Shown: positions 35,232-56,498, counted from the first letter of the stretch. The stretch: DNA of 64,000 nt from Beta vulgaris subsp. vulgaris (GCF_026745355.1 NC_079202.1:61200622-61264621); one strand, 5' to 3'. Numbers and translations are program-made. The notes: generated by a model not told the origin, from the sequence alone.

Positions 35232-37715
35232 CTATGGATTGATTCTCTCTGGAGTCCAACATTTATCTCCATTCGAATTTCTGCTGCACCTATACTCTAT
35301 CCTTGTGTTAGTCTTTAAGTTCAAGTAATCCACCTGCACAAGATATTAAAGAAAAAGTGTGAGATACAATAAATGCAAGCTTCCATTACTCTAATAACCT
35401 AAAATTCAGAAAGACCTGATCAGGATCTAGAACCAGCAGGCAAAATGCATTAACCGGGCCGGCAGAAGGATCCAAACTGACACCCTTTGGTAAGTCTTCA
35501 GTAATGGAGGGAATACCAGGATCAGGACCCAAATACTGCAGTCTTGATTTCAATGAACTAGCAAACCATGTTTTCTCCCTTTCCTGCATTGTGTTGCAGA
35601 AAGAGAAGGAAATTGACACTGTAAGAATACGGATGTATCCAACCATACAAATTGCACAGCAGTGCGGATCTAAATGCACTTACTTCAGGCAGAGTAATGG
35701 CTGACTATGGAAGCTTTAATAACAAGGAACAGGCCACAAATTCAAACATTTGCTAAGTCAAATGTTTAGCACAAAACTAGCAATTGCAACAAGCATATGC
35801 ATATAATAGCCATTTTTCAGGTTGGCTACGTTCAAAGACGACCATCAAATTGGTCATCATGTTGCAAGGTTGCAACAAGAATTGACACTGATAATTTATT
35901 TGTCAAGTGTTAGCATATGTGATAGAACACCACGTGCACAGCAAATGTAACCCAAACACCTTTCGTTCCCATGAGACAATAGGAGACATACCACAAAACA
36001 GTTTGACCGACAAATTCACTGAACCAAAATCTGACAACTAACACTGGATGTTTCGTTGCATGCCAGAAAGAATTCATAAACCATCAATATATGCATCATT
36101 AGATGCTACTACTAGGCTCACCTGGAGTTTCACGGAGTCGGAGTTTGATCCCTCAATAACATCAATCCTGCCATTTATTCTGAACTGCTCCCAGGAGTCT
36201 GTAAAATACCAACATATCTAGAGAGACAGAAAAATGAGTTCATACTTACTGAAACTCGGTTTAACTTTAAGCTTAAAAAACCAATGTACATAACTTGTTC
36301 TAAGAAAAATGAACCTGAGCAGTTTCTGATTTGCTTGACCCCCCTCCCCCCCCCCCTGCACACCGGTAAATATGAAACAGAGAGTGGGGGGAAAAAAGGT
36401 TTACCTCAAAAATTTATTACCTCGGCAAATGGGCAATGCTTGAGTTCTTCAATCTGTGCAGAAGGCAAAAGAAACATACCCAACAAGAAGAGAGGAAGAA
36501 TTTTATGAGCTACAGCCAAAAAAAAAGTAAATCCTTATCAACTTTGGTTGATGAAAAAAAATTTCAGACTAAGACAATTGTAATATAGTATGCACTATCA
36601 GCACATAAACAATATCATCTTTAACCAACAACCATCCTCATATCAAATCCACCCCTACAAAGAGAATCATTATAAACAATCCAAGTTCAACCCCCTTAAA
36701 TATCCTTTGACCTCTTCCCACCACAACCTAATCTAACCCTTTCCCACCACAACTCCCTTTCCCCTGCAACTCCCCTTCACAGCCCCACCCTTTCTCTCAA
36801 CTTTGGCACCCCTCCCAGCCCATATATCAATAAACTAAATTTACTAGTTGATTATGACATAAAATAATAAGAACATCTTTCAATCTACCCTCACTGTGTC
36901 TCTTCTTCCTTATCATATCTGCCAAAAGCTTAATTGACATAAACTTATGTAACTGAGGTATTAACTACACACGTCCACAGCCCTTTACCCCCCTACCTCC
37001 CCCCCCACCAAGTCTCAATGAGGATATGGGGGACAAGGCGAGATAAAAGGAGCTACGCCGGTGACAAATAACATTGTCCAATTGCAATAAATGTCTCTAT
37101 AATTTTACTACCCTGATATCAGTAACTAATGGGTCTGGAGTTCCAGGTTTTAGCAATGTTGCATGTAAAATGAGGGAATCAGACACACATAAATTACAAA
37201 AGCAATTGCATACTTAATAGCTAGATTGATACTGATTTCAGATAAAATTGATTATTACTCATGTCAAATGTGAATGATGCAAGAAATACAAACTGCTAAT
37301 ATAGTCTAAAAAAGATAGGGTGGGACAAGCATGAAACAAAAAACATGAAGATGAAAACAATTTTCTCCGAATACGATCAAAATAATGTTGTGGGAGCTAA
37401 TTAAATTGTTAATAAACCAACATACCAGACTTCCTAAGCCCCCACTTAAGGTTTGTTTACCAATAAAAAATCTCTAACCCGTTATTTGAATCCAAATTTT
37501 GAACTTTAAGCATTTTCTAGCAACCCCAAAGGGTATATAAATCCAAATTTTACAATAATCTATGCAATACATCTTTACAAATGACAGAGAATCTCATAGA
37601 GCATTATTATATTCTTTCTCAAGAAAGCAGAATCATATAAAATGAAACATCATTGAATATTTCAAGTAGCACATTGTTGAGATGGCCGAGTTGGTCTAAG
37701 GCGCCAGATTAAGGT

Positions 37716-37748
<33 letters not shown>

Positions 37749-38441
37749 TCTCAACAATTACTTCTTTTTCCTTTTATCTGTTCATTTCTCCACATTCTTC
37801 ATGTTCCACTAACTAATAAGAACAAATTTCAAAATAAATCCAAATGACCCAAATAAAAATAATTGCTTCAATGTGATTTTCTTAATTTACACTTTGATAA
37901 TCATTGATAAATTTCAATCAGATATCTTAATTATCATCAAAAAAAACACCTTCAAACAACTTTCTCCTGCAATACCCAGAATTTATTCTCCCAATTGACT
38001 TTTCCAGCAAATATATATGTCCAATTATAACGAAATTATCGAGTTCAAAGATTAAAGAATACCTTCCGAGTGCGACAATCAGTATTAATCTGGATTTTAT
38101 CAGTCTCATCTTGAAATCCCCTGAAAATCATATCATATATGATATACCATGTTAAGAAAAATCCCTAATTACAACAACATTTAAATTTAGAGGGAAATAA
38201 TTGATACCTGAAAACTACAGTGCGATTAGATGGTCTTCCATTTCCTCCAATTGTAGCCTAATTAATTGTGCAAGCAATTTAATTTCAGAAAAATCCAGTA
38301 AATAATCGATAAAGTTTAGAGAGATTTCTAAAAGAATGGATGAGAAAAGATTACAAGTTGGAAGAAAGAAGAATGCTTGAGATGAGAATTGGCCTCAATA
38401 GCATGAAGAAGAAGCTGCTTCCATGGCGTTACAGTGTTCAT
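35232..38441 (-). CDS. PPOX2: Pyridoxamine 5'-phosphate oxidase-like protein (PPOX2 type)
   Basis: Seven exons in minus order: 38441-38355, 38257-38208, 38120-38063, 36453-36421, 36217-36122, 35583-35416 and 35333-35232, giving 197 residues, close to the ~198 I recall for Arabidopsis At2g46580. All joins keep frame. It starts MNTVTPWKQLLLHAIEA; then come the FMN-binding split-barrel text GRPSNRTVVFRGF, INTDCRTRK, CWYFTDSWEQFRING, ERLKTWF-like EREKTWFASSLKSRL, and the ending WTPERINP. The family oxidises pyridoxine/pyridoxamine 5'-phosphate to pyridoxal 5'-phosphate with FMN; this short plant form lacks the epimerase fusion of PDX3, so its activity is inferred. A stop lies in frame before the Met. 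The 1.6-kb third intron contains tRNA-Leu on the other strand. Confidence 0.88.
37676..37756 (+). tRNA. tRNA-Leu (AAG), inside an intron of the PPOX2-type gene
   Basis: An 81-nt class II tRNA. The acceptor stem GTTGAGA pairs with TCTCAAC; the A box is TGGCCGAGTTGG; the anticodon arm CCAGA-TTAAGGT-TCTGG carries anticodon AAG; a long variable arm follows; the T arm contains GTGGGTTCAAATCCCAC; the discriminator is A. A T-rich run follows within 20 bp as a pol III terminator. It lies on the strand opposite to the host gene. Confidence 0.95.
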
Positions 38442-38529
38442 CTTGCATCTGCAGTTTCAGATGAAGCTTGTTTTTTCTTTTTCTCCTTCCTGCAACTTGG
38501 GTTATTGCACTATGCAATGGTCAATATGA

Positions 38530-38727
38530 CACTCCGGTTGGGTTGACGCGAGTGGTTAAGGGGCTCTCGTTCCTCAATTAAAGTTTTTGGTTCGAGCGTT
38601 AAGTATGAAAAAAATCTCAACTGGGAGGGATGTTGTCTTTTGAGGTACTAATACACATTCGCATGGGAGATTAGTCCCCTCACCGAAAGCGGTGGAAAAC
38701 TTCTCGTAGTAAGACCAAAAAAAAATA
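38530..38727 (+). mobile_element. tRNA-derived SINE upstream of the PPOX2-type gene
   Basis: The body has an A-box-like GACGCGAGTGGTTAAGG and a B-box-like GGTTCGAGC, then an A-rich tail. The direct repeat AATATGA (38523-38529 and 38728-38734) flanks it. It begins about 90 bp upstream of the start codon of the minus-strand gene, so it lies in its promoter or 5' UTR. Confidence 0.7.
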
Positions 38728-38816
38728 AATATGATGTGTTCATATATATGCTTCATTATATTTGAAGTACATGCCGATGTGAATGGAGTCTTAAAATATT
38801 AAAACTAACTCGCTTA

Positions 38817-39155
38817 GGGCATGTTCTCTTCGGCATAAAACAGCTGAACTGAACTGAACTGATCTGAACTGAATTGAACTGAACTGAACTGATCTGAACT
38901 GAACTGAACTGAACTGAATTGAACTGAACTGAACTGAACTGAATTGAACTGAAATGAATAGTGATATGTGAGAGTAAAAGTATTGTCAAGAGCTGAACTG
39001 AACTGGTCTGAACTGAACTGATCTGAACAGAACTGAACTGAACTGAACTGAACTGAATTGAACTGAACTGAACTGAACTGAATTGAACTGAACTGAACTG
39101 AATTGAACTGAACTGAACTGAACTGAACTGAAAATAAGCTGGGGAGAACAGGCCC
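38817..39155. mobile_element. Tourist-like MITE filled with GAACT pentamers
   Basis: 339 bp with ends GGGCATGTTCTC and (right end reversed) GGGCCTGTTCTC, flanked by TTA on both sides (38814-38816, 39156-39158). Nearly the whole interior is CTGAA repeats with occasional CTGAT and AATTG variants, in two blocks separated at 38956-38990. Related smaller copies occur at 60049-60212 and 60903-61014. Confidence 0.8.
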
Positions 39156-39159
39156 TTAG

Positions 39160-41630
39160 TATATGATACACCATATGTACTTATAGAGAAAGAATCAACA
39201 CAGATTACATATCTCCAAAATTAAAATCAATACAGATTACATATATACTTCTTTTAATTTTCACAAAAGGAAAATTATCGAGAAAATCAAGAACTTATAT
39301 AAATAATTATGACTATAATAAAGTAGGGTAATTAAACGAGTGAAAAAAATAATGATTTCCTCTTACTTTTATGATAACATACTTGTAACGAACCTGAAAA
39401 TTCTTGTCACTTCAAGTTTGGTGTCACCTTATTTTGAGTCGTGACATTTTCAGTTTTTATACTTTTTATGCTTTTTTACATGTTACACTTTAACATTTTA
39501 CATTATTCACAAATGTCACTTTGACAATCGTTTGTGATTTAAGCGTGAATACAAATATAGTCATGTGAGAACTTGTTAAATTCGTCTTAATATGCCTGTC
39601 AAAAAAAATATATCGTCTTAATATGTACTTTGTATAAGTTTTAGAAACACAAAAATTATATCTATACGTGAAAAATGAAAGTGTAACATATCAAAAGAAT
39701 ATACAAACTATGTAAGAAATATCACTCATTGAGAACGGAAGAAGTATATATATATGAGTCATGCTGAATTTTCAATATATGAATTTGAAATCGATATATT
39801 TTGTTTAATAAAGTAAACTCTAATTTTAAGGTAATTAATCAACTAATTTGTAGTGTTCAAGTTTTTTTTTTAATAGCTACCCACCTATTGTAGATAGGTG
39901 TGTTAAAGTTCAAATACAATGAGTTGTTTATTAATTTTTTACACATTGAAGAATGATTTTTAGGATTGAAAATTCGGCTTATGGCTTAGTGTGTACTCCC
40001 TATGTTTTATATTGTTGTTCTTGTATTTTTCATTGAAAAATTTGAATATGTTGTTATTATTTTGAATATTTTCATACATAGTGTAATTTACAATTTTTTC
40101 TCATTTATTTTAAGTTGCAATAAACGCGTCGACACGATTAAGTAGTCATTTTTATTTTTTTACCCCTCAAACTTTTGTCTCATTGGTTGTCTAACGTAGG
40201 GTAACTCAACGGACAATAAATGTGTTCACGCTAGTTTATAGTTACTATTTTATCCATCAAACTTTTGTGTCATTGGTTGGCTAGCATAAAATATCTCAAA
40301 AGGCTAAAATCTTTATATATAATTAATTTTATTTTATTTAAAATAGTCGAATTTTGCCCGTTTTTTAGTTGGATTAATTTATTCTCTAATTTCAGATGGA
40401 AACAACAAAAGAAAACGGAGGGAGTATATAGTATAGATTTCCAACGATAAGTATAAAATATAAGAAAGTGTATTTATGAACATTGATATGTATATATTCT
40501 CTATACTGTCTGGATCTTTAAGGAAAAAAAAAATCATTTGATCGATGTCGAGTTTATGATTTTAATTACCTTATAGCGACTCAACTGCATTGTGGTGTAT
40601 ATAATATGGGTCAAGAATTAACCTCAATTTCTTTGGGAGTTTCCTTTTCATTTACCTTAGCAATGTGCGATGACAATGAAATGACATAGGAAGTGAAAAG
40701 GGAGTAGGGCTCAGAGAGATGAAACCATCATAAAGGAAAATGAAGCGTGTAACGATAATTATGAGGGTGAAGATGTTAGTAATTGTTGCCGATGAGTAAT
40801 GTTTTTTAGGGGATGAGTAATTTTCTGATTTTTTTTTTGAGGGACAAGTGAGAGTAAGTTAAAGAGAGAAGAGCGAATATATTTGTTTTCATCTGTTTCT
40901 CGAAATTTGAGGCTAAGGGTATTTATTTGATTCAATTGTCAATGAATTTTTAGCGCGAAGTTATGATGTAAAAGATGTTAAATTAAATGAAGCAGAAACT
41001 CCACCAATATAACTAATAGAGTACAACGATATCATGTATACAAATTCTCAATTATCATCACAATATGTCTGAATAAACTTATCATAATTTTATTGACAAA
41101 CAATAATTGACGACCAAATTATAATAATAAGTGTGCTCCATCAATTATGTCAAGATGATTTATGATCAATTATTAAAATTAGCATTATAGATAATTCTAC
41201 TTGATTGTCCACAATAATAATTAGAAGAATGATAATTGTACTAAACAAAATTTTATTAAAACCCAAATCCAATTTCTATAAAAAAACCCAAATCTAATTA
41301 AATATCTCATCAAAGACAAAAAAATAAATAAATTAAAGACAAAAAATTATACTGTGTGCTAAAAAAAAATACTACTATAAATTAAAAATGTCTTGGTCTA
41401 GTGGTTACAGGGTCAAATTTCCCTCCTTTTTTTTTTTTTTTTAATACTTTGTATTGCCTTCATCGTTCATATAGATAAACAAAAAAGCGCCCATTAAAAA
41501 AAAAGAACACGCATAAAAAACACTATATACAGGCAAATTAGTTGCCCAAAAAGAGGGATTTTTACAGGCGCTTTTTTTTTTTTCCTGCGACAAATAAATT
41601 AAAATAAAAAAAGCGAAGAAAGAGAAACTA
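39160..41630. other. Spacer with one Stowaway MITE, no gene recognised
   Basis: AT-rich. It contains the MITE at 39996-40424 and, near 41390-41415, tRNA-like text (GTCTTGGTCTAGTGGTTACA) that may be the head of a degraded SINE. Confidence 0.4.
39996..40424. mobile_element. Stowaway-like MITE
   Basis: 429 bp with ends CTCCCTATGTTTTATATTG and (right end reversed) CTCCCTCCGTTTTCTTTTG, flanked by TA. Confidence 0.75.
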
Positions 41631-41639
41631 CCATAGTCG

Positions 41640-50044
<8,405 letters not shown>

Positions 50045-51970
50045 GTAAATAATATGCAGGTCTCTGGTTGACAACCTTTTACAAACTGATTTTGGTATGG
50101 AAGCAGAAGAATTTCAAGAGTAGGTTGGTCTTGTGTACAGTCATTGGGTTATCGGAATGATTAAAATTTGTATGACTAAATTTTTAAATCTGGCTCATAC
50201 AATGCAGAATTCAAATCTGCACATTTTAAGGAAAACATGAAACTTGCAGGCTCTCTCTCTCAATATATAGTCCTTGCTATTGCCTAATTTTTATGCATTT
50301 ATGTAGCATTCTGGACTTTTTTTTGCCCAGCAATCTTGGCTTGCATTTTGAAACTAGTCGGCTACGAGTACTTTCTACGCAGCTCTTTATTTCGCTCAGT
50401 GGCCCTGCTCTTAGAACTTGCAAGGTCGTGCACACCAACTAGGGGAAAATGAATCGAGGAATATTTTCTCGTGTCATCATTCTCAAATTTTCACTTTTGA
50501 CATTATCTAAGGAATTTGGATTTTGGAGGATACATAATTTTGGAGTTTCATGATTTGTGACATTAACAGTCACATTAACATGATTTAGAAGCTTACTTCA
50601 TCAATTCTCAAAATGATAGGTGTCTCATTTAGGTCACCCAAGAACATATATATACTTTATACTAGTAAGTAGTAAGTAACCAAATGGGATACACATTGCT
50701 TTTTTTGGGTACTTCTCTTATCTTGATTAAGGAGAGATCCTCTGCTTTACTTCTGCATGTGAATCGTAATGGTGTTTATAATTTAAGATACCTTGGTATC
50801 TTAAATTTACTATCCGTGTTCTTTTTGTTGTTACTTGTTAAGGACAAAATTTGACCTTTAATCTCTTTAATAGCTGTTAAACTAATTTAAATTAAAATAG
50901 ACTATTAAAGATGAATCTCAAATAGTTTAGGCAATTATACCTAATTTAGGCAATACTAATATGTCTTGTACATGTAATCGTTCCCACTCGAGGCACTTTA
51001 AGTGTTGGACTTGAGATTTACTTACATTTTTCCCACTTTTAAAGGATCTTGTCTGTGTAATTATATCGGTCAGATTAACCTATGCGAGATTTCAATCCAA
51101 TAGGGCATATGTCCTTATAAGTAACAAAGTTGAGTAGAGCCAAGCTTGTTTGAACCAACTCTACCTATCCCTCAGGGGAAAAAAAAACTCTCATGCGCCT
51201 GATAGATGTTGTGTGACTCAACTACCCAAGCTCGACCTAAAGGTGACCAAGCCAAGTAATATTGAGTTTAGGCTCGACTTATATATGGTAAATAATAATC
51301 AACTTGATAGTTGATATTCAACTCTTTTAGTTAAAAAAAATGAAGTCAAAACTATCATTTTGTGATCCGAACCAATTATAGAGGTGTAGGTAGTTATGAT
51401 TGACTTGAAAATATTAGAGTTTGGTGGAGTTAAGTTCAAAATTGAGTCATACTCATACCACAATTTGAGTAACTCGAAAAAAGCATGTGAAGTTGGCTTA
51501 CTCAATTCTCTTAAAATCTTATATTATAAAGTAAATCCATAAACTTATTTCATCTATTCCAGATCAGTTGTTACATTCTTTTTCTAGATGTCTCAAATTA
51601 CTTGCTACACATTAACTTTCTTTTAAGCAAGTTTTAACTTTTCCACACTTCATCCACGGATTCACCTACTTTTTTCTTTCTACTTTAATTTACCTTCTTA
51701 ATAATTAGTACCAAAAGCTAATGTAGCAAGTAATTTGTAACTGACAAAGTATATGTTAGCCTTTTTAACTGATTAAGAGAATGGGAAAACCTTAACCTTT
51801 CATTAGCAATAATACACATTACATAAAATGCTCATTAAGTGCAACCATATTTAATTTGAAATCATTATTATCAGTAAACTATCAAGGATCCAATTAAGGA
51901 AGGTAAAATTAGCACATCAAATTCTAAAACTAGCATGAAAACCTCTCAACTAGATTTCTTGTCTCCTCAA
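50045..51970. other. Spacer between CUL1 and the MYB gene
   Basis: CUL1 3' UTR then AT-rich sequence. A decayed Stowaway-like repeat may occupy about 51545-51757 (CATCTATTCCAGATCAG on the left, GACAAAGTATA on the right). No gene recognised. Confidence 0.4.
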
Positions 51971-53763
51971 TTAGATGAGAAAAGATTCAGTAAATGAATC
52001 TAGTTGAGCTTCACCATCAACATCATCATCATCACCATCACCATCATGATAATGATCATGATCATGATCTACCTTGATAAGCTGTAGATACTCCTCATAA
52101 AGCTTCTCAAGCTGCTGATTATTATCTTGTGCAACCACTTCATGATGAGGCTGCATGGTATCAATATTGACATCATGATCACCATATGATGATCCAATAG
52201 TCATCATCATATGATCATCAAATCCATTTGTTCCCATGCTAGCATGATTTTCCATCCATGGCATAATTATATTATTCTCTGAGTCATATGTTGTTAGCCC
52301 ATAATTTTGGTTTAAGGTTTGAGTTTGACTTGAAGATGCACTTGTAGTACTTACATTATTATTATTATTAGTCTCTAAACTTCTATCACTATTGTTCCTT
52401 GTTAGTGAAATGACAGATTTAACCCTAACGGGTTTGGGTAAATGGATCTTAGTCTTTTCCCCTACTTCATCACCAAGTTTTTTAGATCTAATACTCCTAT
52501 AGTTAGTATGCTTATTATTATTATTATCATCAATGGAGCTCTTACATCTCTTTTTATTATAATTATTCTTGGATAAATTTTCGAGCTCGGATTCGGATAG
52601 TTTCTTATGGGTATTCGGGTCGGTCCCTTGGCTTCGGAGCTTCTTACTTAAATGGGTATTCCAGTAATTTTTGATTTCATTATCAGTTCTACCAGGTAAT
52701 CTTCCTGCTATAAGAGACCATCTGTTGCCTAATAAGCCATGTAACCTAATAATTAGGTCATCTTCATCTGGTGTAATATTGCCTCTTTTGATATCTGGCC
52801 TCAAGTAGTTCATCCATCTCAATCTACAACTCTTTCCACACCTTAGAAGTCCTACATGTATAAATAACATGCATCAATTAATCACTTGTGTTAGCTCATA
52901 AATCAAAATCAAATCACATTTAGAAGAAAAAACAAAGTGAGTTAATGAAGATTAATGTCTAGATAATTAATTGAATCATTCTATATATAAATAATAATTT
53001 GTGATTTTAGTACGTTAAAGGAAAATGTTTTTTTTAATGAATATTACTAATTGTATATACAGAATTATTCGATAAGTAACTTTCAACATAGTCGATCTGA
53101 AAATAGATGTGTACTTATTAACAATATTTTCACTTTTGTACTTCTAAGTGTCACAAAAGTTTTTTGGAAAACAAAAAGTTAAAGTTGAATGAAACTTTGA
53201 GAGTGCTAGTGGATAGAGAGAGCAAAAGTGATGAACAGTAAAAAAAATTAATTGTAAGAAACAAAAAATTGAAGTGACGGAGAGAGGAAATTATTTTAAT
53301 TTAAAAAGAAAACGAGAATTTATTCTCGAAATATCTCAAAAAGGAAAGTGGTAATATGATTAAATATAAGAAACATGATATCAATCTCAATTAATTACGA
53401 TATTAAACTCACTTTACTTCAAAAAAAAGAGAGGTTCCAATAAGCATTAATTTAACTCGTACATGTTTATTCAAAAGAGATGAATGAAATTCTAAGTAGA
53501 CTAGGGTTATGCATTAGTGATTAAACATGCATGCATCTCATGGGTTATTAACTAGTACTATCTAGTTGGTAATTAAACCATAAATATACGTAATTAGAGA
53601 GGATTTAATCAACTAATCTCATCGTCTTACCGGCTTTTTTAGGCAAAGATCTCCATTGACCTTCACCATGAGCTTCAATGTATTTGATTAGCAAGACATC
53701 TTCCCTAGCAGTCCATGGACCTCTATGTAAGCCAACTTTAGAACAACAAGGAGCTCTTCCCAT
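51971..53763 (-). CDS. R2R3-MYB transcription factor, MYBPA1-like
   Basis: Two exons (53763-53631 and 52851-51971), 337 residues. The N-terminus [20 protein letters not shown] opens the R2 repeat; R3 follows and contains the bHLH-interaction signature within [20 protein letters not shown]. After the DNA-binding domain come [11 protein letters not shown] and [13 protein letters not shown], which recall the grape MYBPA1 type of proanthocyanidin regulator (from memory). The C-terminus is acidic with a His/Asp run ([18 protein letters not shown]). The expected role is nuclear activation of flavonoid/proanthocyanidin genes with a bHLH and WD40 partner. The second intron usual in R2R3-MYB genes is absent. 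Other bHLH-binding MYB subgroups are not excluded. Confidence 0.88.
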
Positions 53764-54099
53764 TTTTTATTTAATTTTTATCTCTAATTCCTTTCTTTTT
53801 TCTCTCTCCTCTTTACTTGCTTCCTCTTCCTTTAATTTCTATATTAGTAAAATTTAAACTTTTGATTAAGTGTAGGGGAGAGATTAAGGAGGAGGGTACT
53901 CAGAGAAAGAGGATGACTTTCATGCTTTAGAGAGCAAACAAGGGATCACAACCTTGTTAATTCCCTACTAATTAAACAATAATAAAGGTTTATAAAAATT
54001 AATCTTTCCTAAATAGTAGGGTTTTTCTCTTCCAACTTACTAGGACACCTACATAATATATGATATAATATGACTTAATTATTATGATATTGCATCGTA
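53764..54099. other. MYB upstream region
   Basis: Promoter/5' UTR side of the minus-strand MYB gene. A TATAAACC on the minus strand (53994-53987) is a possible TATA box but sits 224 bp from the ATG. Confidence 0.3.
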
Positions 54100-54335
54100 C
54101 TACCTCCCGTCTTTATTAGTTTACCCGTATTACTCTTTGGAATGTCCTTTATTAGTTTACTCATATCTTTTGCGACTATTGTTGGAACGGGACTACTAAC
54201 TTTCCATATCAAACATACATTCAACTTTTACATAAAATAATAGTTTCTCTTTAATTTCATTTTATGTCCCACAACATTATTTTTTCTAAAACTTTGTGCA
54301 AAAGAAACGGATAAACTAATAAAGACCGGATGGAG
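54100..54335. mobile_element. Stowaway-like MITE upstream of the MYB gene
   Basis: 236 bp with ends CTACCTCCCGTCTTTATTAG and (right end reversed) CTCCATCCGGTCTTTATTAG, flanked by TA. Confidence 0.8.
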
Positions 54336-55990
54336 TAATATGGAAGGATTTGTTTCCATTATATTAAATGTATGAGAAAGTATAATGTTTTGAACTCAAC
54401 CAACTTTCCTCCCTAATATATGCCCTGCCCAATCCTCCACGCTATTTCAATTTATGGAGGGTTCTTGTTTAAATTCATAGCCCGTCATTTTTTTTCTAAT
54501 CTAGGCTCTTAAGCTGTACGTATGAAAGTTACGTACTAATATGTTGCTAAGTTGTTAGGGTAATATACATAATGACAAAAAGTATAAGAAATGATGCAAC
54601 ACCTTATGTTTGTACGTAAATCTAAACCATAAAGTCAGTATTTTTAAAAGTCATCGCCATCTTAATCCCTATTCTTATGGATTGAATTAGTGAAAACTCA
54701 ATTCATTTCAGTTAATAATTTCATTTTACATTCAGTCCAAAAAAATAGGTCTTATCCGTTTAGCTCATAATCTCTTTGCCTTTAATTAGTAGCTCCATTT
54801 TTCATCTATGATCTCTAATGTGTCATCATGTACGCTCTTGTAATTTTATTCTAATATATCTTTCAAAATATCAATATTTAATAACGAGTAGTTAAAGATT
54901 TTAATGATACAGTCAAACATGTATATTGAAAAAAAAAGAGAGAGAATGAAGGGGAAGAGTGAATGTGGAGCAAAAAATAGGGATAAAAGGAGATATATGT
55001 AGTACTTCTTATGATGGTTTTAAAGGAATTTAGCAGGCTACTCAATCTAACAAGATGTATCTTTTTTTTAAAGAGCTCCTTATAATTGCGCATTGGTGAT
55101 GATAGACTCGATTTCGAATGAGTCGGGTGTTACAATATATAAGAGTAGAAAGGTATAGATTGTGAATTGTGAAGCTTTGCTAGCTATAGAATAGGTTGCT
55201 AATTTTCTCTTAAGGCCGGGTGATTAGCTAGCTTGCTTGCAAGCCTATGCATTAACCTTAATTAAGGCATGCAAGGGTGCCATTTTTTTATGCTCATCTT
55301 GTTTCAATTGACTTGTAAGTTGTAACTCTTTTATGTAAAGTAATCAAGCTCTTTAAACTTTTTTAAGAGAGTATCATTTAAATATTGTTTATCGGAGATT
55401 TGAGGATTAAGGGAACAGATTATGCTATGTTTGTGAATTAATTCTCTTTCAATTTAATGCTCTAAGTTTGTCCTTCAAAAACAAAAAGTGTTTGTGAACT
55501 AGTTCTAAATAAAGGGAAAGGAAAAGGACAAAGAAAATAAAAACCAAAACTTTCCTTGCACTAAAATATTTAAGCTAACGTTTTTTTTTATAGATGGAGA
55601 GCAAGAATAAAATATAAGTTTATATCATAATAGCCGATTGTATTTCCTACAGGCTAGTAGCCTTGTAGGAATTAGCCCTTGAGTTGACTTAATTTCCTAA
55701 TCAAAATAAAATAAAAATATCAGCCGATAAAATAGAAGTTTAACATTGCATTGTTTTTGGACATTATATTTTGCCAAATTCTATCCATAAACTACATAAG
55801 GTTATTCTTTAATTACACGTCCCCTTACTCTTCTAATCTAGACTCTTAATATGTATGAATTATTATTTGGGCTCGGAGGTTGTCCCGGTTTGGTATTGTA
55901 TTTTCGAATTTGATATGCATTTTTTGCATTCCTACTAAAATATATTAAGGAAAACTCAACATTTAAAAGATACAAATATAATAATGTGGA
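54336..55990. other. Spacer, no gene recognised
   Basis: AT-rich sequence with poly-A/T tracts. The short ORFs in it have no supporting features. Confidence 0.4.
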
Positions 55991-55995
55991 CACTA

Positions 55996-56100
55996 TTGGT
56001 TGAGATCGTAATTGTGTCATGTAATAATAGCAAGAGGTCACGGATTCAAATCTTGTTGCAAGCTAATTTCACTTTTGTTAACCGACATAGCTTAAACTAT
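55996..56100 (+). mobile_element. tRNA-like SINE, copy 1
   Basis: TTGGTTGAGATCGTAATTG (A-box region) and GGATTCAAATC (B-box region) are followed by TTGTTGCAAGC and CTTTTGTTAA. The same text recurs at 59456-59560, so this is a dispersed family; ends not fixed. Confidence 0.55.
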
Positions 56101-56162
56101 TCACTATATTCAAAAAGTGGTATGTTCTCTTCTTAATATTGAACTTGAATAGTTGTCTAATT

Positions 56163-56260
56163 GAGGTTGAGGTGGTGGAGTAATGGTATCGCTTTCCATC
56201 TGTTATGCCTGAGGTATAAGGATCAAACCTCATAGGACTCATTTTATTAAAAAGAAAAAA
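56163..56260 (+). mobile_element. Short tRNA-derived SINE
   Basis: 98 bp: A-box-like GAGGTGGTGGAGTAATGG, B-box-like GGATCAAACC, A-rich tail. Flanked by TGTCTAATT / TGCCTAATT (56154-56162, 56261-56269), a 9-bp target duplication with one difference. It is a different family from the SINEs at 27657 and 38530. Confidence 0.7.
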
Positions 56261-56498
56261 TGCCTAATTTTAAATTAAAATTAGATGGTCTCTTATAAGA
56301 CCGACTCTTTCTGCACATAGTTCACAATTTTTTTGTTTCTCTCTCTTTGCTTTCTTTAATTCTACAGTCTCCATCAACATCTTACTTATTTTAGAATAGA
56401 TGATGTATGGTAGTATTAAATGGTAAAGCACTAAAGCTCCTATAATACACAAAATTTTACATATTATAGATTCGTACATGAGACGAGGTTACAATATA

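Noticed and set aside
38756..39174. ORFs rich in Ser-Val-Gln-Phe repeats
   Set aside because: Pure translation of the CTGAA pentamer array in the MITE.
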